NCBI GenBank assembly: GCA_032718475.1
Contig: JAUCBJ010002276.1
Location: forward strand, 1 to 25,879
Length of the DNA: 25,879 nucleotides
Direction of reading: 5' to 3'
From: Nemertoderma westbladi
Lineage: Eukaryota; Xenacoelomorpha; Nemertodermatida; Nemertodermatidae
Positions 1 through 8,319 of the stretch are shown here, piece after piece (within the stretch, counting starts at the first letter, position 1; each line of letters starts with the position of its first letter). Below the pieces are notes generated by a model that saw only the letters and a program-made list of their open reading frames with translations, was not told where the DNA came from and did no database searches. The translations under genes and the position numbers were made by a program.

Positions 1-329
1 AAGAATGAGGTTTATCTGCCACAATTCCCAATTTCCCTATTTTTAACAAAAAAAATTGCCCTATTTTTAATAGGGGTTTTACTCCGTCTCAAAATATTGG
101 AACTTTTTCTCTAGTATGCCTATACAAAATTTGGTTGAAAATGGTTAAAATCATCAAAAGTTATTTACGAATGAATTATTTATTACGCACGGACCGGCGG
201 ACGGACCGACAGACAGACGGACATGAAATTTTCACTCGGCCTAATTAACACGATCCCGTAAGCAGCAAGCCTAACTAAGAATTGGAAACATTTTGTAAAA
301 TAATTTATTAAAACTATTATGTACATTTA
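1..329. other. AT-rich flanking host sequence
   Basis: No gene is seen. The stretch is AT-rich, with a short run of GAC/GGAC-type simple repeats near 187-222. It ends with attta at 325-329, which is the left copy of the target-site duplication of the LTR element that follows. Confidence 0.6.
325..329. repeat. Target-site duplication, left copy (attta)
   Basis: The 5 bases attta lie directly before the TG that starts the left LTR. The same 5 bases follow the CA that ends the right LTR (9068-9072). A 5-bp duplication is usual for BEL/Pao integration. It fixes both outer LTR boundaries and shows that 330-9067 is one insertion. Confidence 0.85.
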
Positions 330-945
330 TGTGACGGGATCAAGGGATCCCGATTTATCCGGTTGTTTGTTTACGCGTCCCCGCCGTGTGTAAAAGGAGT
401 TATTGTAGTTCTTCCGATGTTATTGATAGTATATGTCAGTATGTATATGATATATGAAATAATGAGATAACTGAGTTAGCACAATTGATGATGGTAATAG
501 GCCTAAGTATACAGCAACTGATGGATGATGGTGGCGACGACGGTAACAAAGTCACCGTCCTGCCCTAAACTGCACTGAGATAACTGAGTGAAATGACACA
601 AAGACTGGTGATAGTTTGTTGTTCCAACGTTCTTAATAATATAGGCTAGATAAATATGTGATAGCATATAGACATGAGATAACTGCACTGAGATAACCGG
701 TAATATAGGTGACGGCGGTGACGGTCTTAACTGTCACCGTACTGCCATGACTGTACTGGGTAAACTGAATGAATGACACGGTTACCGGTAATATATATAT
801 TGCACCGTTGACCATATTGCTCACATATATGGCCATATCCGCTTATTGGAGTGATACAAGGTTGATTGGTAATCAACCTTGTAGTTCCAATATTGCTTAA
901 CGCCAACTTTATGGGGTTAGTGAGGCGGAATTGAATACGCTCACA
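330..945 (-). repeat. Element 1 3' LTR (616 bp)
   Basis: It begins TGTGACGGG and ends GCTCACA on the plus strand, giving TG...CA ends. It matches the right LTR at 8320 almost base for base over its first ~450 bases. Relative to that LTR it lacks about 130 bp near position 820, and its last ~100 bases are much more divergent. It contains several AGATAA (GATA-type) motifs and a perfect 12-bp inverted repeat at 856-882. Confidence 0.88.
856..882. repeat. Perfect 12-bp inverted repeat in 3' LTR
   Basis: ACAAGGTTGATT (856-867) and AATCAACCTTGT (871-882) are exact reverse complements around a 3-base loop. A similar but not identical hairpin sits at the same place in the other two LTRs (about 8974-9007 and 14930-14960). 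In element orientation it lies about 65-90 bases inside the start of U3. Confidence 0.75.
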
Positions 946-954
946 CTCCCCCCC
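946..954 (-). promoter_or_regulatory. Polypurine tract of element 1
   Basis: On the minus strand the bases GGGGGGGAG directly precede the TGTGAGCG start of the 3' LTR. This is the expected position of the plus-strand primer. The same arrangement, with two more G, is found in element 2 at 15023-15033. Confidence 0.75.
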
Positions 955-983
955 ATGCTATCTTCCCGGTGAGAAGATAGCAT
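955..983. repeat. Perfect 10-bp stem-loop next to polypurine tract
   Basis: ATGCTATCTT (955-964) and AAGATAGCAT (974-983) are exact reverse complements around a 9-base loop (cccggtgag). The stem is identical in element 2 (15034-15062), and the loop differs there by one base. Confidence 0.75.
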
Positions 984-1435
984 CAACCACTAAGTGCGCT
1001 ACAATTCCGCTGGAAACTCGATCTACTATCGGGTGTGGGGTGGAGTTATTTTCTTGGAGTCGGCTTTCCAGGCCGCTCCCTATGGGTATGATAACGCTAC
1101 CCATCTGACGTCTCGTGTCGAGCCAATTGTGGACTCTCACACAATTTTAAAAGCTCTCCACTATAACTCTAATCTCTCACTCTAACTCCGCTCTTACTCT
1201 CTCCCCACTCTAACTCTCTCCCCACACCTGAATCGCACTCTAACTTCTCTCTCGCCAACAGCTCTTCTCACTATCTCCTCTCTACTCTCTGCCACTCCCT
1301 AAGGCCCTAATCTCTAATGCTACCCCTGTGCTATCATACTATCTACCTACTACTTACTTGCTAACTATCTAACTCTCCTACTCTCTACTAACTCTCCGAC
1401 TCTAACTAGCTCTACTAAGTCTACTACTACTACTA
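984..1435. other. 3' untranslated region of element 1, grading into CT-rich repeat
   Basis: 984-1140 is clearly homologous to 15063-15220 of element 2, sharing for example gtgcgctacaat and ctatgggtatgataacgcta. From about 1150 the plus strand becomes a pyrimidine-rich simple repeat built on variants of ctaactctac and actctctc. No gene is seen. It stops at the LINE fragment near 1436. Confidence 0.65.
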
Positions 1436-3395
1436 CTAGGTCGATCGAACTCGGACAGTGGAAATGAGATCCTTCCAGGCTTCCCGATTCTCCATAGTTG
1501 TCGCAATTTCGTTTCTCCTAAGTTCAGTATCCCTTTCAAGTTGATCTATATATGTTATGGCAGGTCGTCCACGACTACGCTTTCCATGAGTTGGTTGCCA
1601 GAAAAGTAGATCTGGTATGACCTCGTCTTTACTTCGCCAGCAGTGCCCACTGAATCTTAATCTGCGTTCACGGAGGGTGGTTGATACAGGTGGTATTGTA
1701 CCATAAAGCTCGGCGTTTGTCATGTGTTGTCTCCAGCTGATGTTTAGGGCTGCCGTTAGTAGTCTTGTGTAGCAACCATCAATTCGTTGTTCAAGTGATT
1801 TAGTCAGTGTCCAGGTCTCACTCCCATATAAAAATACACTTTCCACTGTGGCTCGAAAGAACTTAGTCTTCAGGTGCCTGGAGAGATCCGATTTCCAGAT
1901 GGTATCCATTTTTGATAGAGCTACCCAAGCCTTTGCTTTCCTCTCTTCTATGTCCTTTTTCTACTCTCTATCCATGATCCAAGGTACTGGAAGTCATCGA
2001 CCTTCCTTAGTTGATTATTATCAATGGTTGTCAAGTTTCCATCAACATTAAAGGTCATGAATTCAGTCTTTGTAGAATTTATATGCAATCCAACCTCCTT
2101 AGCAGCCCTCTCCACTTTATTTACTAGAAGCTGTGCATCTGATAGGGTATTAGAGAGCAGGGCGATGTCATCCGCAAAGTCGGTGTCTGTGACTGTAATT
2201 GCCGGATATCTACTATTTCTGCGTTCTTGAAGTGTGAATCCCAGGTCTTCACCCTTTGTGGCCGTCCTCATTGCGTAATCCAGCACAATTACAAATAGTA
2301 ATGGTGCTAATGTGTCACCTTGCAGTACGCCAGCCAGGATTGAGAAAAACTCAGTTTCACCATCCGGTGAGAGTACCTGCGCTTCTGTGTCACAATATAA
2401 CAATCCAATGCCAGCAACAATTACTTCTGGTATTCCATAAGCTCTTAGGATTTCAAGCATTTTACCTCTATGAATGGAGTCGAATGCCTTCTTGAAGTCC
2501 ACAAAAGTCATGACAGCGGGGAGATTCTTTGACTTAATTCCTTCAATCAGTCTCCGTAGTGCAAGTATCTGAGCTATTGTTGATCTACTTGGTCGAAATC
2601 CGTTTTGGATCTTACGCAGTAGTTTCTCTATGTGAGGCCTAATCCTATATAGAATCATTTTATTGTATATTTTGGCAGCTACCACAAGCAGACAGATCCC
2701 ACGATAGTTCGTTGGTATGCCGAGGTCTCCTTTCTTGGGGAGAGGCTTTAGTTGACCTTTAGTCCAAATTGGTGGTGGCTTTTCCCCTTTTAACATCCGG
2801 TTGCAAACATTCAATAATGGTCTGTTTAGCACTCCGGTTTTCCATACCTCTGCTGGGATTTCATCTAATCCACTCGCTTTATTATTGGACATGTTTTTAA
2901 TGCTTCTTTGGAGTTCGGCAGGTGTGAAGTCCCCTGTTTCTATAGGTAGTGTCTTGTCATGTATTTTCTTTGTAGGGCTGACCTCGATGTTTGGTGGCTT
3001 CCCAAGCAAGTTGCTGAAGTGATTTTTCCACTTCCCAACACGTTCTTCAGGACTATCGGCTTATAGGCGCCCCTTTGCACAACTTTTCCGACCAGATACC
3101 TCATTTACAGTTTGCCAGGTAAGTCTTGATTGTTGCTGTATGTGAGCAGTTGAAATTGCTTCAGTTTTATCCTGTATATACTTTTCCTGGCTGATGTTGT
3201 AGGCCAATTTAAGATCGTCCTTAGCTTTCTCAACCTTGTTAATGTTTTCGGTTGTTGGTTGTTCGGTTTTAACTTTGTAGGTTATCTTAAGATCTTCTCT
3301 CTTACAAGTAACCTCATAGTTTTGCCATGGCACATATTGTTTTCGTTTGGGTTTCTGGGGGATATGCCTCTTAGCTGATTCCTTTTGGGCTACTA
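1436..3395 (-). pseudogene. 5'-truncated non-LTR retrotransposon (LINE) reverse transcriptase
   Basis: Three open blocks (3333-3061, 3009-1948, 1909-1436) encode consecutive parts of one non-LTR polymerase. The first is the linker before RT (contains TWQTVNEVSGRK). The second is the RT, with NYRGICLL, the catalytic FVDFKKAFDS motif, GVLQGDTLAPLLF and the FADDIALL box. The third is the C-terminal region with FLYGSETWTLTK and a RGRPAITYIDQLERD tail. The first two blocks are in the same frame, split only by a TAA at 3061-3063. The third is reached by a one-base frameshift near 1950-1970. Coding similarity can be followed up to about 3395, where the CT repeat resumes, so the endonuclease domain is lost. 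The C-terminal region is of RTE-like type, but I cannot fix the clade. It sits inside element 1 and is dead. Confidence 0.88.
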
Positions 3396-4380
3396 AGTCT
3401 AACTAACTCCTACTAACTCTCTACTTCTACTAACTCTCTCTAACTCTTACCAACTCTTCTATCTACGTGGCGCTTAGGGTGCCCACAACCCCTCTGCTAC
3501 TACCTCTATCTTGCTACTATCTCTAACTCTACTAACTCTACTTGACTCCTCTAAGTCTACCAACTCTCTAGCCCTTTAACTAGAACTCTTTAACTCTACC
3601 CACTCTTCTAACTACGTGGCGCTTGCGGTTCCCACAACCACTCTACTATCTGGCACCCATGTGCCCGTCTCTACTACTCTACTACCTGGCATCCTATGTG
3701 CCCTCTCTACTACTCTACTACCTGGCACCCTATGTGCCCTCTCTACTACTCTACTACCTCTAACTCTCTAACTCTACTACCTGGCACCCTATGTGCCCGT
3801 CTCTACTATTCTACTCTATCTACATCTTACCCCCTTTACGTCTCCTCGCCTGCACGTGACGCTCTGAGTGCCGGCAGAGTGGGTACGTTAATTATGTGAA
3901 CTACTACTAACTCTTACTAACTCTACTAACTCTCTACTAACTCAACTAATTCTACTACTAAATCTTACTAACTCAACTAACTCTACTACTAACTCTTACT
4001 AACTCAACTAACTCTACTACTAATTTCTTGTGCCCGGCACCTCTTGTGGCCGGCACCCACCCTAATTAACATACCCTGCTCTTACATCAAACACGTCATC
4101 ACGCGCGTGCCCCACTTAGTTCAACGCATCCCCTGTATCATGGCGCTTCCAGTGCCCACAACCTCTCTACTACTAACTCTAACTACGTGGCGCTTGCGGT
4201 GCCCACAACCACTCTACCACTACTTCCATCTATGTGGCGCTTCCGGTGCCCACAACCTCTCTCTGCTCTACTAACTCTACTACCTCTATCTACGTGGCGC
4301 TTTCGGTGCCCACAACCACTCTACTACCCGCCGACTTCTAATCTAACTGTACTAACTTCCTAACTACTACTTAATTTCTG
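3396..4380. repeat. CT-rich tandem array punctuated by short hairpins (element 1)
   Basis: The plus strand is mostly ctaactctac-type repeat. Within it sit four copies of GGCAC-(4-5 nt)-GTGCC (3652, 3688, 3724, 3783). There are also six copies of a 24-base unit beginning GTGGCGCTT and ending GCCCACAACC (about 3467, 3616, 4140, 4187, 4234, 4294). Both unit types can fold: the first has a 5-bp perfect stem, the second about 7 bp with one bulged C and a wobble pair. No credible ORF is seen. Confidence 0.75.
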
Positions 4381-4508
4381 ACTTTCTATTTATTTTATTA
4401 TTTAATTATTTTTATTATTTATTTTAATTAAATAATTATTTTTGCGTGGGAAGGGCGTCTCACCCTCATTCCCACCCCCTCAGTCCAAAACATTGGACGA
4501 CTAAAACT
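4381..4508. other. AT tract and conserved spacer downstream of pol remnant
   Basis: 4381-4443 is almost pure A/T. 4444-4508 (gtgggaagggcgtctc, then a cagtccaaa...ttggacgac segment) matches 19278-19335 of element 2, which follows the pol gene there. The segment ccaaaacattgg is a small inverted repeat. This anchors the alignment of the two elements on the pol 3' side. Confidence 0.7.
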
Positions 4509-4565
4509 CTAAGGTGCCCCTTCTTCCAGTAGGCACTCTCCTACTGCCCTCTTATACGTCCTCTT
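4509..4565 (-). pseudogene. Remnant of the pol C-terminal tail (element 1)
   Basis: On the minus strand, about 18 codons ending at a TAG at 4509-4511 encode a peptide of the form KRTYKRAVGE...EGAP. It matches the reading of element 2 just before its distal stop at 19357-19359 (KTYRRAVGK...EGAP). It is the only part of the pol C-terminus left in element 1, and upstream sequence in this frame is not pol. It shows that pol was removed by internal deletion rather than never having been present. Confidence 0.6.
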
Positions 4566-5242
4566 ACTCTTCTCCACACTTTCTTCACCAATTCCAACTG
4601 ACCAGGAATTGGTTCTCCCTCTTCCGCCACCCTAAAATCGGGTCTCTCCGCCGCCTTCTTAACTTCCTCGCCTCTTGGCATCAAAATGCTACCTCTCAAC
4701 TTGTCGATCGGCGGTATAATGCCGCCCCTGTTTTCATCCTTAATCTTAGATACTGCCTCTGCTGGCCCCCTTAGTATATGCGCTGGCTTTAAAGGCCTCG
4801 ACGATCCCCGTTTGTTCTTCGGTATACACAACGTCTGCCCATGTAATGCCCCTTCGCACTCTGTCAGTCCCTCGTGCGTATGCAACACGCCTCCTACTTT
4901 CCTGACTCCTTTATTATGTCCACCCACGGGCCTCTCTGCCCCTGGTCTAATCCTCTCACATCCTCTCCCTTTCCATCTTGTCTTCTTACTCGACCTCCCC
5001 CTTGTCGGTATGCCTCTCAACCGGACCGGCGTCTATTCCGGACACTCCTCTGGACTATTGTCCTCCTGACACTCCACCGAACGCTCCTCCGGTTTGTCCT
5101 CCGGACATCTCGCCGTCCGCTCCCCTCCATCTCCATACCGACACTTGTTGGGATATCCATTCTCTCCCACCCACTCTCTAACTGTTACTTCCTCAGGTTG
5201 TACTTTTCTCTTCTTTCTTGCCACTGTCATGCTTATAGCCAT
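4541..5242 (-). CDS. Open region of unknown function in place of pol
   Basis: One minus-strand frame is open from 5242 to 4541 except for a single stop at 5033-5035 (blocks 5242-5033 and 5020-4541). Its first ~20 codons (MAISMTVARKKRKV) align with the region just upstream of the protease in element 2 (TMATSTVGAKKRG). After that the similarity ends. The remainder is rich in Arg, Lys, Gly, Glu and Pro, has scattered Cys, and shows no protease, RT, RNase H or integrase motif. I do not recognise it. It may be non-coding filler that happens to be open, or a decayed foreign insert. The only in-frame ATG I checked is at 5240-5242, and the lower block opens with TTG. Confidence 0.3.
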
Positions 5243-5772
5243 TGTTTGGCCTCCAGTCTCAGACTCTCTAGCTGCTGTGTTCTACACTCTCCGGATCTGT
5301 GTCCTTCTACCACACATCGATGACATAGTCCATTTGTGTCTGTGTAGGCTATACGATCTTGTTTGGGCAACGCTTGCCAGTGCTTACAACTCATGGTCTT
5401 ATGGGTTCCGTCCCGATGTAATTGACATTCGAATCCTGGATTATAGCGTTTCCTGTATAGTCCTTCACGTATCGCGCGTAGGTTTATATCTACCGATTTA
5501 GTGTTTTGGTTGTCTGTACTCGGCCTACTGGGTATACTGGGATTGTGTTTATATGTGGTGTTATTTTCTTTCTGTCCCTGCCACGGTGTGGTCCTACTAC
5601 CAGCTAACTGTGGGCTTGTAGCCCCCTGTATGGCCGCGTGTGGTAGCGACTGTCCGCACAACCTGTTCTTGTCCAAGGGGTTCGATGTTCTTGCTCCTAT
5701 TGGGGTATATTGTTGATATTGTGATGGGGGAATGTAATCTTCGCGAATCTCGATTCTCCGCGCGACTACCAC
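5233..5772 (-). pseudogene. Gag C-terminal zinc-knuckle region (element 1)
   Basis: The frame includes QYQQYTPIGAR and PLDKNR, matching the segment before the capsid domain in element 2. It then jumps directly to QSLPHAAIQG, which in element 2 (QSLPYAATQG) lies after that domain, so the capsid-like part is deleted around 5655-5670. The C-terminal third carries two zinc-binding motifs. The first is an unusual C-X2-H-X4-H-X4-C (CQLHRDGTHKTMSC). The second is a normal C-X2-C-X4-H-X4-C (CHRCVVEGHRSGEC). The frame then stops at KQWL, while the pol-side frame (GQTMAIS) continues in another phase, so a frameshift separates gag from what follows. Confidence 0.7.
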
Positions 5773-6297
5773 ACTCTCGATCGGCAGCTATATCCCGTCT
5801 GGAAGCTTCTCTTCGATCCCCACTGCTGTTCTCGACTTCGTATCGGTACGTCATGTACCCCTCTCTTGGTGTGCGGTGCGTTTCTCCGGGGCGACGGCAA
5901 CTAACTCCATCTCTACTATCGACGGCTCGCTATCCGTCCTCGCTCTCCAGTTGCTTCTAGCAACGACTCTTCTATTATCTTTGCTTCTTCTTTTTTCGAC
6001 CTCTCGGTTAAACTCTACTAATCTTCTCTCTTCTGACTGGGCTCGACGTTCCGTCGCCCGCCCTCTCACGACGTCGACCTGTCTCTCTCTGCTCGACCGC
6101 ACGCCGCTGGGGATACTCGCAATCCCCCTATTATTCTCCATCGCCGGGTGTTGCGGTTTACCTAATTCGGCCCGCGCATTATCCGCCGACGCCTGTGGGA
6201 CACTCTCTGCCCTCCCCCCCCCCCCCCTTCTCGCCACTAATCTCTCGTGGTGGGGCGCCCGTAGCCCCTCCCCCCCACCTGCCGCATCTAACTTCAC
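5597..6297 (-). pseudogene. Gag middle region, frame-broken (element 1)
   Basis: Two overlapping blocks (6297-5851 and 5854-5597) in different frames match the single uninterrupted reading in element 2 (25733-24654). Shared segments include SVPQASADNARAELGKPQHP, RGIASI and RARTDSEPS. The sequence is Arg/Glu/Ser-rich and looks intrinsically disordered. The upstream change of phase coincides with the C14 run at 6214-6227. A second frame change occurs near 5850, and a third returns to the zinc-knuckle frame near 5700. It is most likely a decayed linker of Gag. Confidence 0.6.
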
Positions 6298-7864
6298 TAT
6301 CTCTTACTACGATTTTGCGTCCCTCTTGTCGGACACTCTCTACCCCCCCTCTCTCGCCACTAATCTTCCGTGGTGGGGCGCCCGTAGCCCCCCCCCCCCC
6401 CCCCCCCCACTCGCCACATCTAACTTCACTATCTCTTACTCCACTTCTACACCCCTCTCTAGTCGACGCACTGTCTCTACTGCGGTTGGGTCTATTCACC
6501 CCCGCCTCTCTCTCCACTACTGCATGGCCTATCAGGCCCCCCTCGGGTTGACTTAACCCCGCCACCTCCTGCCTACTAACTACGTGGCCTACCAGGCCGC
6601 ACCCTTTGGGTTGGCTCAACCCCGCCATTTCCTGCCTACTAACTACGTGGCCTACCAGGCCCCCGTTGGGGTTTCTCGCCCCCGCCACTCTCTGCGCACT
6701 AACTGCGTGGCCTGCCAGGCCCCCGTTGGGGTTATGCACGTCCGACACGTTCATATTAATAGCACCATTCCCAATATTATCTGTTAGATCAATTAAATCC
6801 CCAAAATCAATTAAATCATTAGAATTTGAAACGGGATTATTATTTAAATTATTATTATTTTCTAAATTTAAATTATTATTCGAATTATTTTGCGCGTTTG
6901 AATTGAAATTATTATTTAGATTATTTGTATTTAAATTTAAATTACTACTACCAGGTAAAATATTTCCTGTAATAAAGGGATTAGGGTTATCTACTACGGT
7001 ACTATTAATACCAACATTTCCTAACGTACTTCTACTACCCCCCCCCCCCCCCCCCCCCCCCCCGCCCGTACAGCTACACCAGTTCTGGTTCTCTCGCCCG
7101 GTGCCTGTAAGTGGGGTCTCACTCTCTGATAGTCCCAACTGCGCCAGTTCTAGTCGGCGCTGATTCAGTTTGGCTTGATATTGCGCAAGCCTCCCTAGCC
7201 GGGCATGCAAATCATCCCGCACGCGTCTACCCTCTATCTCTCTCTCTCGCATACTCTGCTCGGTCAACTCTGCCCCTCTCGCAACCATCTCAAACCGCCT
7301 TGCCAGCTCGCTCTCTACTCTCATCTCCCGCTCTCTACACTCCTCAGCTCTCTCTCCACACTCCTCGGCTCTCTCTCTATACTCCCTTGCCAACTCTCCT
7401 AACCTCTCTAATAATGCGGTTTCCTCTCTCAATTGTCTCTCTAATTCGTTCTGATCTAGCGCCGCACCTCTCAATTTATACGCCAGATTTATCTCCCGCA
7501 CCCTTCTTTCTTTTGCGGAGGATGTAGCAGACTTATCTGTTGCTACAAACTCCCGCCGCCCCTCCGTCCCACTAACTTTCCCCCGCCTCCCGGAACTTCC
7601 TCCGACCAACAAGACCGAATCCTCGGGGTTAACCTCGGATTCACCCTCCTGCGGTCTCCTCCAACCCACTAATTTTACTCCCCGGGCATCGACTGAGTAT
7701 GGCCCTATGTACACTACACTAGGCTGCATACCCCTACACTCCCATAGTTCAAACAGTTCGCTGGCAACCCCTCTCGCTCTCTCGCTGGCTAGTTCTGCCT
7801 GCCCAAAACGCTTTAAATGGTCAAAATATCTGTTCGACTCACCTAGCTGCCTCTTCAACTTCAC
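6179..7864 (-). CDS. Gag-like N-terminal protein of element 1, partial
   Basis: An open frame of 561 codons. The first ~100 residues are mixed. Residues ~105-245 are very rich in Glu, Arg and Leu with heptad character, predicted as a long coiled coil suited to assembly. Next come a run of 10 Gly encoded by the C26 tract (7038-7063), an Asn-rich low-complexity stretch (encoded at about 6790-6960), and four imperfect 20-21-residue repeats (core GGLVGHVVSRQEVAGLSQP). The end is Gly-rich and repeated. No capsid-like or zinc-binding motif is present in this block. The frame opens after a TAA without a nearby ATG: its first codon here is GTG and the first internal ATG is at about residue 46. The true start is therefore uncertain; it may be upstream by splicing or lost. 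The frame runs off after the C14 tract. Confidence 0.6.
   Translation of the reverse strand: MKLKRQLGESNRYFDHLKRFGQAELASERARGVASELFELWECRGMQPSVVYIGPYSVDARGVKLVGWRRPQEGESEVNPEDSVLLVGGSSGRRGKVSGTEGRREFVATDKSATSSAKERRVREINLAYKLRGAALDQNELERQLREETALLERLGELAREYRERAEECGERAEECREREMRVESELARRFEMVARGAELTEQSMREREIEGRRVRDDLHARLGRLAQYQAKLNQRRLELAQLGLSESETPLTGTGRENQNWCSCTGGGGGGGGGGSRSTLGNVGINSTVVDNPNPFITGNILPGSSNLNLNTNNLNNNFNSNAQNNSNNNLNLENNNNLNNNPVSNSNDLIDFGDLIDLTDNIGNGAINMNVSDVHNPNGGLAGHAVSAQRVAGARNPNGGLVGHVVSRQEMAGLSQPKGCGLVGHVVSRQEVAGLSQPEGGLIGHAVVEREAGVNRPNRSRDSASTREGCRSGVRDSEVRCGEWGGGGGGATGAPPRKISGERGGVESVRQEGRKIVVRDSEVRCGRWGGGATGAPPREISGEKGGGGEGRECPTGVGG
6214..6227. repeat. Poly-C tract, 14 bases
   Basis: Uninterrupted run of C on the plus strand (G in the gag sense). 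The gag reading changes phase here: the 7864-6179 frame ends just beyond it, while the homologous continuation is in the 6297-5851 frame. Confidence 0.85.
6388..6408. repeat. Poly-C tract, 21 bases
   Basis: Uninterrupted run of C inside the gag ORF, read as a Gly run on the minus strand. Such runs are prone to slippage both biologically and in sequencing. Confidence 0.85.
6525..6770. repeat. 60-63-bp tandem repeat in gag (4 copies)
   Basis: The unit starts at tggcct at 6525, 6585, 6648 and 6708, with steps of 60, 63 and 60 bases. It keeps the reading frame and produces the ~20-residue GGLVGHVV...AGLSQP repeats. The same unit occurs in element 2 at about 25702-25879, where the frame is broken. 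Confidence 0.8.
7038..7063. repeat. Poly-C tract, 26 bases
   Basis: The longest homopolymer in the window. In the gag frame it encodes the run of Gly that joins the coiled-coil part to the Asn-rich part. Confidence 0.85.
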
Positions 7865-8319
7865 CTGGTCTATCTCGGCCCCTCCTTTCGCTTATCTTAA
7901 CTGCTCCCGGGTCGCGGCGTAGGCTTGTCGGAGCCGGTCTCTGACCCCGACGTCCTCGTCGCTGACATCTCATCTATCCCTCCGGGTCCGGCGTCGTACC
8001 GGCGGCCCCACCGTCGCCATTCCGGTGGGCCGTCCATCGCCCTCGGCCTGTGGCTGGCCGGCAACATCGGTATGTCGACCGCCGTCTTACGTCGACTCGT
8101 CTCTCCCTTCTCGTTGTAGACGGCCCCCCTTCTCTTGGATTGCCGGATCGCTCGTAGTCGACGGATCTAGCGTCGTGGGTCGATACCGTCTCGCCATGCC
8201 CTCGCGGATTGTTAGGTTGTCATCCGGGGTCCGCAGTGGTGTCGTCTCTCTCCCTTGACTCATCTTTACTCTGTCGGTGGCTAGCAGTCACAGTCTCAGG
8301 CAACTTGGGTGTTTGTTAC
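7865..8319 (-). other. Leader between 5' LTR and gag of element 1
   Basis: This ~455-base GC-rich stretch lies between the inner LTR end and the open gag frame. I see no supported gene. The bases immediately next to the LTR (minus strand GTAACAAACACCCAAG) do not begin with the usual TGG of a primer-binding site complementary to a tRNA 3' end. An in-frame TAA just upstream of 7864 closes the gag frame. Confidence 0.5.

Noticed and set aside
503-836. Small minus-strand frames inside the LTR, repeated at 8426-8816
   Set aside because: They are duplicated only because the LTR is duplicated, and they overlap presumed promoter sequence.
3696-3899. 67-codon plus-strand frame in the CT array
   Set aside because: A by-product of the tandem repeat with repetitive translation and no conservation.
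5094-7163. Several plus-strand open frames rich in Ser, Pro and Leu (for example 5876-6556, 6606-7163)
   Set aside because: They lie opposite the gag sequence and reflect its Arg/Glu/Gly-rich composition. No domain or start context supports them.
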